A stretch of 64,000 nucleotides of DNA from Pseudoips prasinana (GCA_951640165.1 OX621238.1:21600001-21664000); one strand, 5' to 3'; counted from the first letter of the stretch, positions 45,157-57,936 are shown. A program made the numbers and translations. Notes: generated by a model not told the origin, from the letters alone.

Positions 45157-45954
45157 TTGGTCTTAATAATCTACAAGGTTCCGATATGGGCAATTTAATG
45201 AGCAACTATTCTTGACACGAATGCCTTTACTGCCGATGAAATCTAGGTAATGTTAAGTGATTGAAGTACCTTTTTTATTAATGTAGACATGAATTTCTGC
45301 ATTGTTTGACCATCGACTAATGAAAAACATGAACATGATCTAACATCGAACACGAAAGTACTTTTAAGTCAAATAGGAAATATAATTATGCACCTTACTT
45401 TATAAACTCCAAGAGATGTGGTTTTGAGAACATGAAAGATCGCCATTGCGTGGGTAGGGGGTATGGATCTGCAAAGAGTGCGTGCATGCAGCATGTGTAC
45501 TTACCACTCATGAATTGTTAACTAGTTCGCCGGTATGTCAATAGAAAAATTATATTGTTTCACTATCTACTACCAAATACAGGATTTTATGTTGTTAATT
45601 TGGATACCTACACTCGAAATGTGTACTTAAGAATTAAAACTAATACAAAGTTAAGGCTCCACATTAGTCTTCCATAAAAATTGTCTCAGCCTAGTGATTT
45701 TGTGTCTGTAGTCTATGCCAGTGACCACATCCTCTTTTCAGATTTCCGTCTTTTTACAATAGTGGTACGTGAGCCTTGGTTTGAACTCCATCCTCTCAGC
45801 CGTTAGCCCTCTAAATTAATAATATACAAAAATACTGGTGGAGAGCTTCCTGCGCTCACCACTTGCACGACGTCTCTAAATAAAATACATTTACAAATAC
45901 CTACATAGATAAATAATAAATAAAAATACTTAATATTTATTATTTAAAGATTTC

Positions 45955-46170
45955 ACAACCTTATTGTGTTATGTATGTGGACCTGTGGCACGGCTGCAAG
46001 ATCAGCGATGGACAACATGTGTGACTGAATGGAATGGACCTGTAGGCAAAAGAAAGAAAGGGAGACCCCGGAACAGATGGGAGGACGAAATAAAGCGAAT
46101 AGCGGGTCCCAGCTGGATTCATTCCGTTCACTTTGGAGGAGGCCTTTACCTGCACAGGCATTCTTGCATA
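45955..46170 (+). mobile_element. RTE-type LINE C-terminal fragment, other lineage
   Basis: The frame reads ARLQDQRWTTCVTEWNGP, KRKKGRPRNRWEDEIKRIAG. It is equivalent to the GRPPTRWTDDLVRVAG region of the copy at 26905 but from a distinct RTE lineage. It is truncated on both sides. Confidence 0.7.
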
Positions 46171-46499
46171 GTAAATTTATCATAAGATAGTTGGTTAATT
46201 TTGTTTATTTTTTCCTAGTATTTTACATATCTATAAGAACAATAATATATAAGTTGATACATAATTTTTAACACTAACAAAAGTATTTATATTTTTTAAC
46301 ATGTTATTCTGTAAGAAATATTGTATATTTTATTTATTATTGTGTGATGACAAGGTGTTTTTACAAAGTTCGCCTCATTAAAGCAAAATCTAAAATTACT
46401 GTCCAACTCAATTTTGGTACTACAGATTTGGGTCATCTTAATCTCATCTAAATCTAAACAAGATAAAATGTTCCTCACAAACTTATTAATTTACTCGTT

Positions 46500-46868
46500 T
46501 CCTCGTTGGTCTAGCGGTAGCGTGTTCACCCGCAGTTGATGAGGTCCTGGGTTCAAATCCTGGGTCGGGCCATAAGTGATTTTGGGACTTTTTGTAAAAA
46601 GAAAAATTTCTCAGCATCAGCCCGAAGTCTGGGAGTTGGCGGTATTATACCCCCGTGCCTCGGAGAGCACGTAAAGCCGTCGGTCCTGTGCCTGACCTCT
46701 TTCCGGTCGTGTCGCTAAGGCGTCCCATCGGATCATGAGAGTGATGGAATAGAAAGTGCTCCTGTGTTTGCGCACACACTTGAGCACTATAATATGTCCC
46801 GCGCAGATGGCCAATCTCTGTTGAGACTGGCCGCCGTGGCCGAATGCGGCTAGGAGGACATTATTATT
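46500..46868 (+). mobile_element. tRNA-derived SINE, family C (complete)
   Basis: The tRNA-like head 46500-46572 has A box TTGGTCTAGCGGTAGCGTG and B box GGGTTCAAATCCTGG. The long body includes GTGCCTCGGAGAGCACGTAA, and the ATTATTATTAATTT tail is 3' terminal. It is the reference copy for the minus-strand members at 7880 and 11333. Confidence 0.85.
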
Positions 46869-47703
46869 AATTTATACAACGTGTACGTTGTGTACTTTGA
46901 GAAATTAAAGTTCAACCCCTACCGCACCGTGGTTAACAGTTAAAACAACTAAACACTTTAATGCAATCTGATTACATTCTAGCCAGAGCCTGTATTATGG
47001 CAACCAGACAACTGATAAACATACTTATATATTTCTAAGTGCATACCCAGCAACAAAATATAATAAACATGCTTATCGCGCATTCTCTTAATGAAGATAA
47101 TAAGGAGCTATTTTATCTTATTCTACAAAATATACTCAAACCGGTGATTATAGAAGGGCCCATGGTTATGGAATATTTTTTGCATACCTCTAATAGCCGT
47201 CGAAATACATTAAACCAGTCGAAACTCTCGAAGAATGTAGTAAAACAAAATCTTTATAATGTCAATAGCTACTACACAGATCTTAACTAATGGAGTTATT
47301 ATCGATCGGAACTAAATTGCTACTGTTTTTGTTCCAATAAAAACATAATATAATTTTAAAAAGTATGTTTTTGTATTGTTGTCCCTATTTTGAAACTTTA
47401 TTAGCTGTTTAGCATAGATATGATATCATTAGGTATAGCTAAATGCATAATGTGTTATGACGAATTTGCAATGTAGATTGCAAATATCTTTAGGAGGCAA
47501 AGAGGATTTATTTCCACACCGAATATTTTATGTCTTGGCTGATATTTTGTAGTTATTCCATATTACTACATTTTTCTGTATAACAAAAGGCTGATGTAGC
47601 AAATAAATTTTGGTTACACACGGTTAGATTTGTTTGTTTGTTGTCAGATTTAAAATAAACTGGTAACTGCTAGTAGTTGGTACCGGGTATCTTGAGAAAT
47701 GAC
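46869..47703. other. A+T-rich DNA, nothing coding recognised
   Basis: Contains a short scrap of family E SINE tail near 46985-47040. The open frame at 47039-47290 has no recognisable motif and no splice context. Confidence 0.4.
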
Positions 47704-47957
47704 AGGTCAGTTGACGTGGTTGGTAAATGCTTGCTTTTCACGCCGCACCGCAGGTCCTGGGTTTGATTCCCACTCAGTACAGATATTTGTGTGCATGAAC
47801 ATGTCTGTTTGTCCTGTGTCTTGGTGTAAGTATCTATATAAGTATGTATTTACAAAAGAAAAGTAGTGTATGTAGTATATCAGCTATCTGATTTACATAG
47901 TACAAGCTCAGCTTAGATTGGGATCAGATGGCCGTGTATGAATAATGTCCCACGGTA
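47704..47957 (+). mobile_element. tRNA-derived SINE, family A
   Basis: GTTGACGTGGTTGGTAAATG head, GGGTTTGATTCCCACTCAGT B-box region and the full family body. Confidence 0.78.
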
Positions 47958-48872
47958 TTTATGCTGCATCCATAAATCTGTAATACTCTTCGCCGCTAAT
48001 GACTATATAAGCATACATTCTAGGTATTTGTAGGTACATATCATAGTTCACATAAGTACGCAATGGTCAGAAATTAATAGGTTTCATTATAGATGAAGTA
48101 TGTGTCATTTTAATTAACGAATTAAAATGAACTTTAAAACAAAATATTAAACACACCACACCCTCAACAAATCTATATTTATAGCTGATTTAATTGAAAT
48201 GTCGATGGAAGTGCAGCATTAGTTGTATGATGTCATTGTTAACCTCCGACATGATAGGATGAAACATTTTGTCATAAAAAGCAGAGCTAAACAAGATCAG
48301 GAACAAAAAATACATTCAAACGTTTAGAGGTCAAATAATTATATTTATCTTTATACAACTTTCCGTTTATAATATTTTGTAAACAAAGTTTGCTGTCTTT
48401 CAATTGCATAGCATGATACGCGGTTGGTCTCAGTTATTGTTTGTTAGAGAACAAGCAATACTCCATGTCTAGGCCTTACTGGACAGCTTGAACAACTCTG
48501 ACAAAAGGGTATCCACTGCGCAAACGGTGAAGAAGAAGAAGAATACAAAAAATACCGTAGTTAATACTGCCCGTCCTTGAAATGCCAATTAAATTTACTG
48601 AGTTACTTTATTCAGTTTCAAACATTGCAATTAGGCTCATTTGGAGTTAGTCCAATAGTTAAGATCTGCTTTTCCATTAAATAGTTCAAGGCAAAACTCT
48701 GGCTTAATTTATTACTTTGTGATTATTGGGGCAGCTACTGTGCTAGTATTAACTAAGTCACCACTAAAACTTTAATTTAAAATTTATTCAAATTTGAAGT
48801 ACATTCAGCTGCCCGTAACCAAGTGATTAAGAAAAATGGTAATGAATAACAACTGTGCAAAACAAACACTTA

Positions 48873-48973
<101 letters not shown>

Positions 48974-49691
48974 CAAACATTGGTATTTATTTGAATTCAA
49001 TCCGATGGAAATTCCTGCCCAGAACGTGAAATAAGAGAGCAACGATATAATGAGCATCATCACCACGTTATTCCATACAAAACACGTTTTGGCATGCAGT
49101 TACTGGCCACAATTCACAAACTTGGGCCATGTAAAAAGTACAACGATATTACCTCGCCGTGTCACAGGCATGGTGCCTGCGATCGCCACCCTATTTACAG
49201 ATCGCACTGACCACCACAGAGCGTGGATACTATATACTGGTAGGTGGTGTGGAAACTAGATATTATTCCATAAATTTTGTATCTACTGCGTGGACATTCA
49301 AGACAGTAAGACGTTATAAAAACAAACTGCAACTGAATTCGATTGAAACAAAAAGTTAAACATATTTTAGCAAAAACAAAGGCCTCTAAAATGCTTGGAT
49401 GTCTCCTGCAGCGTCTTGGGGTTGTTCAGGGACTTTATTCTTTAGCAACCACTATTAGTATCAATTAAGTAGCGTATGTAACTAATAAAATTAATTTATG
49501 GTCACGGAATTTAAATTAATTATTACGTCCAGAATTAAGTTTCATCAGTTAAGAATGATTAACTTGTTTATTTCAAATCAAATTATAGCAAGAATTAATT
49601 ATGTTTGTAATTTACTCTAATTTGGGATGTGAATTAATGTTGGTTGGTTGTTTAATTATTTTATAATAAGATGATATTACTAATTAACTTC

Positions 49692-49778
49692 AGAAACAGA
49701 ATTAATTAAATAATCTTGATATACGAATATACTATATATTCGTATATCAAGAACATTTATTTAATTAATTCTGTTTCT
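49692..49778. repeat. Two-step inverted repeat (22 + 18 bp arms)
   Basis: Outer arms 49692-49713 and 49757-49778 and inner arms 49714-49731 and 49735-49752 are exact reverse complements. The only asymmetry is four extra bases on the right and a 3-base loop. Confidence 0.9.
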
Positions 49779-50106
49779 AAAATAAAATATTTCACCAACT
49801 AAAATATTTGAAATAAATGAAAGTAATGAATAAATTCTTGACTTCATTATTTATGGCACCAATATCCCAATTGACTGTGATAGTGAGATTGTGGAATAGG
49901 TGAACTCATTGTCTTACAAATTTGATTCAGTTCACATTTTCAATTTCTTTACAATGTTTTATAGCAACTTAAAAAGTTAAAGCTTACATCAAAAATTCAG
50001 AATAAACATTAACTCGTGTACTAGCGGTACAAATGCATTGCTTTAATTATAATCCCACTCGCATCTTAATTTATACAACTGATTTTAAAGATGTCTGTAA
50101 TCTTCA

Positions 50107-50370
50107 TGACGGGCCTCTTGGCGTGGTTGGCAAATGATTGCTTTTCACGCCGGAGGTCGTGGGATCGATTCCCACTCAGGACAAATATTTGTGTGCATGA
50201 ACATGTCTGTTTGTCTTGAATCTGGGTGTAATTATTTATATAAGTATGTATTTACAAAAGAAAATTAGTATATATAGTATATCAGTTATTTGGTTTCCAT
50301 AGTACAAGCTCTGCTTAGTTTGGAATCAGATGGCCGTGTGTAAATAATGTCCCAGGATATTAATATTATT
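50107..50370 (+). mobile_element. tRNA-derived SINE, family A
   Basis: ATGACGGGCCTCTTGGCGTG head, GGTCGTGGGATCGATTCCCA B-box region, full body and ATTATTATTATCA tail. Confidence 0.8.
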
Positions 50371-50828
50371 ATTATCATGATAACTAAAAACCATATGAGC
50401 GTCAAAATAGTGCCGTGGGATCTCAAACTTTTATTGTTCTAGATTCAGAACAACTGTGTAGAAAATGAAATGGCTTGTTTCCAAGAAATACGCGACCTCA
50501 ACTTCAAGTCAGAGAGTTTATGAGAGGCAGCTTCTATATGAATGTGTGTGCCATTTCAACCACAGATAGGCCTCGTATTTGTTTCTTGGGTAAGATCAAT
50601 AGGTGCTATGGGAATGTCCATAATAACCTGAAGAACACCGTGCTGCAAATCAAAAGTTTAATAGAGAACGTAGAACACTGACTTATCTTATGTAGTGTCA
50701 GCTAGCCCCTCCCATCGGTCTTTGATGAAAAATACACAGAGAGTATAATTGTTGTTCCACGACGTTTGCACTAAATTAAAAAAAGGCATAATTCTCCTAG
50801 TGCTTTTGGTTCTACAAAACCGGTGTTG

Positions 50829-51110
50829 TGGATTTAAAAGTTGCAACAGCTTTCTAAACTGTATCTCTGGGTAACTGTGTCAATAAAGGTTTAATCTTGG
50901 GCAAGGCAGTGTTTGCGTACCCATTACATTTGTATGTCCTGCCAAAAATCTTCCGCCTGGACACAAGTTGACGGCAACTTAGCGGCAACAGGTGGATGAT
51001 TTTATTGATACAGTTCCCCAGAGATGCAGTTTAGAAAGCTGTTACATTTTTAAAATGCACTATGCGCATCTTGTATTATCAAAAGCATGGGTACGCAAGC
51101 ACTGCCACTT
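50829..51110. repeat. Rearranged inverted repeat
   Basis: About 45 bases at 50840-50890 (AACAGCTTTCTAAACTGTAT onward) are inverted at 51003-51046 with few mismatches. A second block, GGCAGTGTTTGCGTACCCAT near 50910, is inverted near 51088-51108. The order of the blocks is not simply nested. Confidence 0.65.
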
Positions 51111-51549
51111 ACTTAGGAGACTCTGAACAGACTTTATACAGTCGAAGTAAGGAAATCCGCCTCAGGTGGATATTTGTAAAAAGTTCGCTTGGAGTATCAA
51201 TGTGGTTCTGTTCCTCAAAACATGGCACGCTAGTTAACATCATTGTATTGTGTGACCGATTATCTACGTGTAACGTGAACTAATAGACCCTTTTAACAAC
51301 GCTAAACTCGTAAATAAATTGTGGGTTGACTTGAGGTTAATAAAGACAAAGCATTGATACATTGCACGTACGTATAGCTAACTACGTTGAAAGCATAGAC
51401 AGTAAATGTTTTATTTATTGTAAAATTTTTGTTATTACCTATTCTGTGCCACTGTCGTTACATACATACATACATTTCTGCTACTATGTTTGACCCATGT
51501 GTAACTTACATGTTTTTGATTGATTTGTATTTTTGATTGATGATATTAA

Positions 51550-51793
51550 AAAACCGGCCAAGTTCGAGTCGGACTCGCGCACAAAGGGTTCCGTATCATT
51601 TATCTATAAAAACGAACAAAAAATTCATTTTATTTTGTTTATTTGTATTTGTTATCATCATCTGTGAAAATTGAAACTGTCTAACTATCACGGTTAATAA
51701 GATACAGCCTGGTGACAGACGGACAGACAGACAGACAGCGAAGTCTGAGGTAATAGGGTCCCGTTTTACCCTTTGAGTACGGAACCCTAAAAA
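51550..51793 (+). repeat. Dispersed repeat of unknown class, copy 2
   Basis: AAACCGGCCAAGTTCGAGTC through TGAGTACGGAACCCTAAAAA. It is a shorter version of the repeat at 9049-9637 with the same ends and the GACGGACAGACAGACAGACA run. Confidence 0.65.
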
Positions 51794-52368
51794 TAACTGT
51801 CAGGTATTTAGGTTTCTTTAACTCGAATCTCTATCTTTTTGTCACTTTGTCTGTTGTCATTTGTCTAAGATTGAAAAAACTGGGGTATATTTTATCTACT
51901 ACTAATTTTTTCTAAAGACTACAGAAAAAATACTATAAATTAAATTATGATCTAAAACGCCTATCATAAACTTCCTTTTATGGCATATCTTCGTCTCCCA
52001 TACTAACAATATTAATCTGTATCGCGGGGTTGGGGTTGTCTTTCGTGGAAATCGAACCCAGGACACGGAGTAGCGAGTTAACTGTCTTAACCTCTAAATA
52101 AAATCTTAGTTTATATCGAAATTATCACATCGTTACGTCAATCCAGTCAATCCTAAAGGACTATTATAGTTATTCACGATGGACAATGCTTTGTGTATTG
52201 TGTTTAGAAACGTTATTAAAGAATTAAATCTTACTACAGGAGTGACTGGAGTGATTGAGTGAAGGTAATGGAGACTTTCTCGTGATACCCAAGATGTGGT
52301 ATGTCCATTATTTAGGTTTTGGGGGGTATTGCTACCTGAGAGAGCCAGGTTCGGTTATATATGAGAAA

Positions 52369-52547
52369 CTAGCTGTGCCCCGCGGTTTTACCCGCGTTTA
52401 ACTTTGTAAATTATAGCCTATGTGTTATTCGGATATATAAGCTATACTACTACAAAGTTTCATCAAAATCTTTTCGGTTGTTTTTGCGTAAAAGAGTAAA
52501 AACATACACACTTACAAACTTTCGCTTTTATAACATTATTGTTATGA
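52369..52547 (-). mobile_element. Short non-autonomous Helitron
   Basis: The minus-strand 3' end reads CGCGGGTAAAACCGCGGGGCACAGCTAG and is followed by T. The 5' end starts TCATAACAATAATG with GCGAAAGTTTGTAAG nearby. It is about 180 bp. It shares the 3' hairpin with the Helitrons at 2052 and 16675 but not their 5' end. Confidence 0.7.
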
Positions 52548-53855
52548 CTCTGAAACCTCATAACGGGCTAATGACATATTTAGTAAATTTAACTTCTTGT
52601 TTAGATGTTACTTTTGATTTTTATTAGTAACATGTGGCTGCGTAATGCATTTGTTTCATTGAGTTAAATATAAATGGGGACAATGCCGCGGTCAAATACT
52701 AGTTATCAATAAAGTTAAGACAGCTTTCTCCCCATTAATATATAAGTAAAGTACCTGCATGGAATATCTAAACAATATAAAGGAAATAAAATGGATACAA
52801 GCCACGAAGGTTTTTCCATGGAACTTACATAGGACATCCTATTAGAAATATGTACATACTTCCAAGTTCACTATTTAGAAGTGTGCTGCAAACAATCTGA
52901 AATGAAAAATGCTATTGAAGGTTCAAGCCATTATTTAAAATTTAATTAGGAATTCTTCTTTAATCATAGTTTATATAATTGACTATTATTTAATTTTTAA
53001 CTTCTTGCATTTTTACCATGCTGAACTGAAAACAAGTTTATGCAAGTAATGAGTTGTAAAAATGTAATTGCGGGTGGGTATCGAACCCACGAACCATGGA
53101 GTAGTTATTAGGTCCCGTGTGCGCTAATCGCACCGTGGTGCTCACACTCACACTGATATAAAAAATCGAATGGATAGAAATATCGAATGAATTGTTAATA
53201 ATTCCCACCCGCAATTTAATTGGTACAACTCATTTTGAAAATTATATATGAACATTGTTAACGCGACTAACCTTATTGTTATTTTCCCGACGTTTCGACC
53301 AAGTTGCATTGATAGTGGTCACGGGATGACTGGCGCAGCGGTGTTTCTCCACTTCTGAGGGTATGGAGTATTTAACTACCCTCACTGGTCGTTTATCACA
53401 CTGATAAGGACGGTTACACACTGCACTAACGGTCCACATTTTAACCGACTGTACATCTCGCTGTATTAAATGTTTAATCACTGGATTCCATGACGGCGAC
53501 AATTTGAAATCGTCCTCCCGATTGAAATTTTTGTTTTTCTTAATTTCAAGGGCTTCACGCACAACTCGCGAGTAGTAGTGACGCTCGGTGGAAAGGACTT
53601 GTGGGTGGTCAAAATCAATCCAGTGATTAGTGCCGGGTTGTAATAAATGTTCGGCAACTGCTGACTTGTTAGTCTGGCGCTTGTTTACCGCTGCGACATG
53701 TTCTATGACCCTGTCCGCGATGGTCCGCTCAGTCTGGTCTATATAGGAACTGCCGCAGCTGCAATTCTATTTGTAGACTCCTGGTGTTTGTAGCGGCAAA
53801 ACATCCTTCGGTGTGCCTATCACGTTTGTCACGGCGCGGCTGTATCGGGCATGTA

Positions 53856-55171
53856 CAGGGTGTCCGGTGGCAGAATTAGGATTTAAATTTCAAATTTCTC
53901 CGTAACCGTTAAGCGGAGAAGCGGGGAGTGGGTGTCGTCAGCTTCGTCATTCGTGCGGGTTATTTAGTCGCGATGTCGCAGTGGACGGGTGAACAACGTG
54001 CGTTCGCAATCGAAGCGTTTTTCAAAGCCAATGATTCGTGTGCAATTGCTTGTTGAAGATTTTGTTCACGTTACGATATTCGACGGTTACGTGACGCCCC
54101 AAGTGAAAATTTAATTCGATTATGGGTGCGAAGGTTTCGGGCAACAAGTTCAGCAGAAAACAGCCCACGACCGGGGCCCAGCCGGACGTCAAGAACAAAT
54201 GAAAATATTGAACTCGTCGCGTCCAGTTTGCGCGATAATCCGCGTCAGTCCGTTCGCAAGAGAGCGGCTGCCTTGGGGCTTCCAAAAACTATAGTGCACG
54301 AGATATTGAAGAAAGATCTTAAATTTCATCCATTTAAAATTCAAATAGTGCAAGCGCTTAAGCCTAATGATTTCAATATGCGCAAAAATTTATGTGAGAC
54401 AATGTTGGAGCGATTTTGCACAGTGAATATTATTTTCTGGACTGATGAAGCCCATTTTCATTTAAATGGAAGTGTAAATAAACAGAATTGTCGTTATTGG
54501 TCCCCTAAAGGACAAAACCCCAGCTTAAAACATCAAAAGCCACTTCACAGTCCCAAAGTGACGGTTTGGTGTGCATTATCAAGCAGGGGAATAATTAGAC
54601 CCTATTTTTTTGAAAATCGTCAAGGGCAAGCAATTTCTGTGGACGGTGTTGCTTATCGGCGAATGCTGAACGAATATTTTTTTCCAACATTGAGAGAACA
54701 TCCTGCCTTCACTTCGCAGACATGGTTTCAGCAAGATGGCGCTACGCCTCACACTGCTAGGGAGACCATGGCGCTACTTCGTGATTTCTTCCCTAACAAA
54801 ATGATAAGCCGTTTCGGTGACATCCCCTGGCCACCCAGGTCTCCGGATCTTACCCACATGGACTTTTTTCTGTGGGGGTATCTTAAAAGTAAAGTGTATG
54901 AAAAAAGCCCGGAGACTATCTCAGCATTAAAAGAAAATATCGTTCGCGAAGTTCATGGCATCCCGGCCGCACTTCTCCAGCGAGTGGCAAGGAATACTGA
55001 AGCCAGATTCCAAGAATGTGTCCGACGTAACGGCCAACATTTAGACGCCATAATTTTTAAGAAATAAAACCCGCATTTGTCTATTTCAAATGATTAAAAA
55101 TATAAATGTATATATTTTGTAGTTTTTTGTTATTTACATTTTAAATCCAAATTCTGCCACCGGACACCCTG
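53856..55171 (+). mobile_element. DD41D Tc1/mariner-type transposon with intact ends
   Basis: The inverted ends start CAGGGTGTCCGGTGGCAGAA (53856 and complement ending 55171). They match over about 33 bases with one difference, and TA duplications lie at 53854-53855 and 55172-55173. The length is 1316 bp. The transposase (53973-55067) is complete except for one stop codon. Confidence 0.92.
53973..55067 (+). pseudogene. DD41D transposase with a single premature stop
   Basis: From the ATG at 53973 the frame covers 364 codons, interrupted only by TGA at 54054-54056 (codon 28, inside the N-terminal helix-turn-helix region; a CGA-to-TGA change is the likely cause). An internal ATG at 54126 opens 313 codons. 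The catalytic residues are intact: Asp158 in FWTDEAHFHLNG, Asp255 in WFQQDGATPHT and Asp297 in SPDLTHMDFFLWG. The second and third are separated by 41 residues, a spacing used to define rosa-type/DD41D elements; that placement is tentative. Without the N-terminal DNA-binding part the internal product should not transpose. Confidence 0.88.
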
Positions 55172-55173
55172 TA

Positions 55174-55680
55174 TATGGTTGTTCACAAAATTTTCAGAAG
55201 TTAAGAAGACTCCAATTCGAAGTCAATATGAAAATAACCTGTGTATGGTAAAATGTAATACTGCATTGATGAAAAAGAGCTTCTTTGGTGTTGCTCCCAA
55301 AATTTATAATAAAATACCTGATATCATAAAGTGTATGCCATTAAAGATGTTCAAAAAATCTATTCACAAAATATTGACTGAGAAATGTTATTATACCTTA
55401 GATGAATATTTAAATGATAAATCACTTTAATTAATTTACTCATTATTGTTTATTATAATTTCTTACATATTAATTTGTTATGACATTTTTGTAGTAATTT
55501 TGTTTATTTAATGAATTTTGATATATATATTTTTTTAATGTATTTTATTGTATTTGTATGTCATCAATGACAAAACATAGTGTAACAAATAATTATTTAA
55601 GACCTTGACATGTATGATTAATGTATATGTTCTAAACCTATGTTTTACAAATAAACTATTCTGATTCTGATTCTGATTCT
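55174..55680 (+). mobile_element. LINE 3' end inserted in the Penelope element
   Basis: An 83-codon frame (55179-55430) reads SFFGVAPKIYNKIPDIIK and CYYTLDEYL, typical of the last residues of CR1/Jockey-type polymerases. An A+T-rich 3' region follows and ends in four ATTCTG-type hexamers (55661-55680). The Penelope sequence resumes at 55681. The 5' truncation coincides with the insertion site of the mariner. Confidence 0.7.
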
Positions 55681-56616
55681 GATGGTGCGGTGCGTATGGC
55701 AAACTTTTTTAGCACCGAACCGATCTTGTCCGTTACACCTTTTATATAGGGCGTGTATGCAGGTTGTTCGCTAACGTCCGGACGTTTGTGCCGCTTCTCT
55801 TTTCGTCCACCATGCCGACTCACTCTGTATCCATTATAATTGAGCACCTGCTGAACATGAACCAACTCTCGATCTAGGTGATCAGGGTCACAGAGGTCAT
55901 GAGCTCTATTCGTTAGGGACGAGACAACCGAGAGAAAGTACCGTGTAAGTATCTGTCAGTGTGCGTGGGCTTGCGATATACACAGTGTGACAGAGTTCCA
56001 TCCAATCTCGCAGTTATTTTAACATCCAATAACGACAGCGATCTGTCTGTCTCCATTTCATATGGAAACCGCATATTCGGATGAAAGGAGTTGAGGTGTT
56101 CCATATATTGATCTGCTTCCTGTTTACTACCTTTAATGATACAAAATATATCGTCTACGTACCGTTTCCAAATTTTAATGGTCTTCGGGCCGAGGTTTAA
56201 TAATTCTTCCTTCAGGTGCTCTATCCAGAAAATGTCTGAAATATAATTAGATTTTATCAAAGACTAGCATCCATCCAAGTCTCCAACAAGTAGTTTTATT
56301 TTTAATTATTTTTATTCATGTAAACCTTATCCTGCCAATTACGAACACATGAAAAATTTGTTAACAAGCTGTTCGCAAGTGCTGATTTTACATACCGACA
56401 ATTCAATATTACGAATAGATAGCAGTTACTAACAGTGAATCAATATTTACTGTTAGCAACTTCTTTTTAAAATGTACTTGAAAACTACCATTTGGGACTT
56501 TAAATAAACTATTGGCGAAAAGTGTGATATAAATAAATACAATTTAAATGGATAATGGGTTCAGTAGAGACTACACACATGATATCTGTATATATAATTT
56601 TGATAATAGAAACTTA

Positions 56617-56723
56617 TACGAACAGACAGCCAGCACATCAAGCTATTCCAATCTGCCAAATTTCCTCGATTGAAAGTCAACCTTTTGACAGATTGGGGTA
56701 GCTGGATGTGGTGGCGTCTGTAC
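56617..56723. mobile_element. Foldback MITE, family F2 copy 2
   Basis: CAGCACATCAAGCTATTCCA arm and its complement (GGGGTAGCTGGATGTGGTGG); internally shortened relative to the copy at 25534-25672. Confidence 0.75.
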
Positions 56724-56870
56724 ATACGCTTAAACCATCAACAGGCTTCTAAAAAAAATATTTTTAATATTTTTTTTTAATATCTGCACTGTGTACAACC
56801 TACACACTGCCTTCGGATCCCAAACTAGGCAAAGCCTGTACTATGTCAACCAGACAACTGATAAAAATAT

Positions 56871-57150
56871 ATGTCTAAATACATAACATATTATATAGAT
56901 CCAGCTAAATGGGTAACCCAGGCACAAAAACGGCTTGAATGGAGACGCCTTGTACATCAGAAGGTTTCTGACATTGAGGATGGGAGACGGGCTGAGTTAG
57001 ACGCTAGGCGTGACGCTCTAAAATCTCAACCATCTTCGGCGAAACAGTACATTTACGTAAACGGTGTCCTGGTGTGCAGCCGCTGTTGAAGATTGGCTAT
57101 TGCAGTCACATGAGGGCCCATGAAGAGCTGGCCAACTACGCTCCTGATGT
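56871..57150 (+). mobile_element. LINE C-terminal fragment with a zinc-finger-like end
   Basis: The frame reads KRLEWRRLVHQKVSDIEDGR, resembling the segment after the RT domain of lepidopteran LINEs. It ends GVLVCSRC. After a break the next frame supplies RIGYCSHMRAHEE, giving a Cys-x2-Cys ... His-x3-His pattern. It is truncated at both ends. Confidence 0.5.
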
Positions 57151-57269
57151 CCTCTTAAAAATAATTAAAATTAAAATGTATGCAGTCGCTGTGGTCGAAA
57201 ACGGCCAGGAAAGACACATCATTATATAGATAATATAAACGTCATCGTGTTCATCACATAAAGATTTGT

Positions 57270-57345
57270 CCCGGGTTGGAATCGAACCCACGACCTCTGG
57301 CTTAGCAGGCAGGGTCACTAACCACTAGACCAACAAAATACACAA
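57270..57345 (-). mobile_element. tRNA-like SINE head
   Basis: On the minus strand TTGTTGGTCTAGTGGTTAGT (A box) and GGTCGTGGGTTCGATTCC (B box) are spaced as in a tRNA. They are followed by SINE-type sequence (AAATCTTTATGTGATGAACA) instead of a matching acceptor stem, so this is a SINE and not a tRNA gene. Confidence 0.6.
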
Positions 57346-57936
57346 CGCTGGGTATTTCCCATAAAACTGTTCTAATAAAAAACGAGCCGTGCTATCTTAT
57401 TTGATTGACATTACGTACGTGATATTACCTAAAACAGAGTTGGTAAACAAAACAATGAAAGGCTCGCTTAAGCATGCAGCAGAAGATCCTGTATGGAAAA
57501 ATATTGGACTTTATCATTAGACTCACACACGATTTGGTTATCGCTTGACATCATCTTTATGAAATTCCCAAGGAAAATTCATTTCATTATTAAATGTAGG
57601 TATACCTACAGGGTGCTGACGTAATCTTGTAAAGGATTTAAACCGAACGAGCATTAATTTATAATATTATAATGTTAAGTAACGAATACAATTCAATAGA
57701 TAGATCCATGAAAAGACAAACAATATATATATATATATAAACCGAGTATAATAGTTTTATATAAAATTCATATAAAACTATAAGAAGTTATTTTGTGGTA
57801 TACTATTTATGCGACGGTTCAGTAGGCACTCTTGAACTCCCATAATTAAACTTCATTTCTTATGGACGTGAAAACTGTATTAAAAATGATAAAGTACCTG
57901 GTACTATTACGCAATTTAATGCTTGAACTGAGCTGA
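57346..57936. other. A+T-rich DNA, nothing recognised
   Basis: Contains a short TA run (57725-57740) and a small palindrome (about 57749-57781). Confidence 0.45.

Larger units (their letters stand above)
53240..56245 (-). mobile_element. Penelope-like retroelement, broken and interrupted
   Basis: On the minus strand the RT part (56245-55920) reads IWKRYVDDIFCIIKGSK, with the catalytic YVDD, then a SLLDVKIT segment and YRKPTHTDRYL. A segment follows with PYIKGVTDKIGSVLKKFAIR (to 55681). After two later insertions the element resumes at 53853 with TPKDVLPLQTPGVYK, a stop, then NCSCGSSYIDQTERTIADRV. This is the GIY-YIG endonuclease start, with the expected Gly of YIG replaced by Asp. The tail extends to about 53240. 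Frame breaks near 55915 and the stop near 53770 show that it is dead. Its 5' part is missing. Confidence 0.85.

Noticed and set aside
46500..46572. tRNA-like sequence with A and B boxes, as also seen at 57270-57345, 15385-15455 and 15910-15980.
   Set aside because: The acceptor stems do not pair and each is joined to a repeated SINE body, so these are SINE heads and not tRNA genes.
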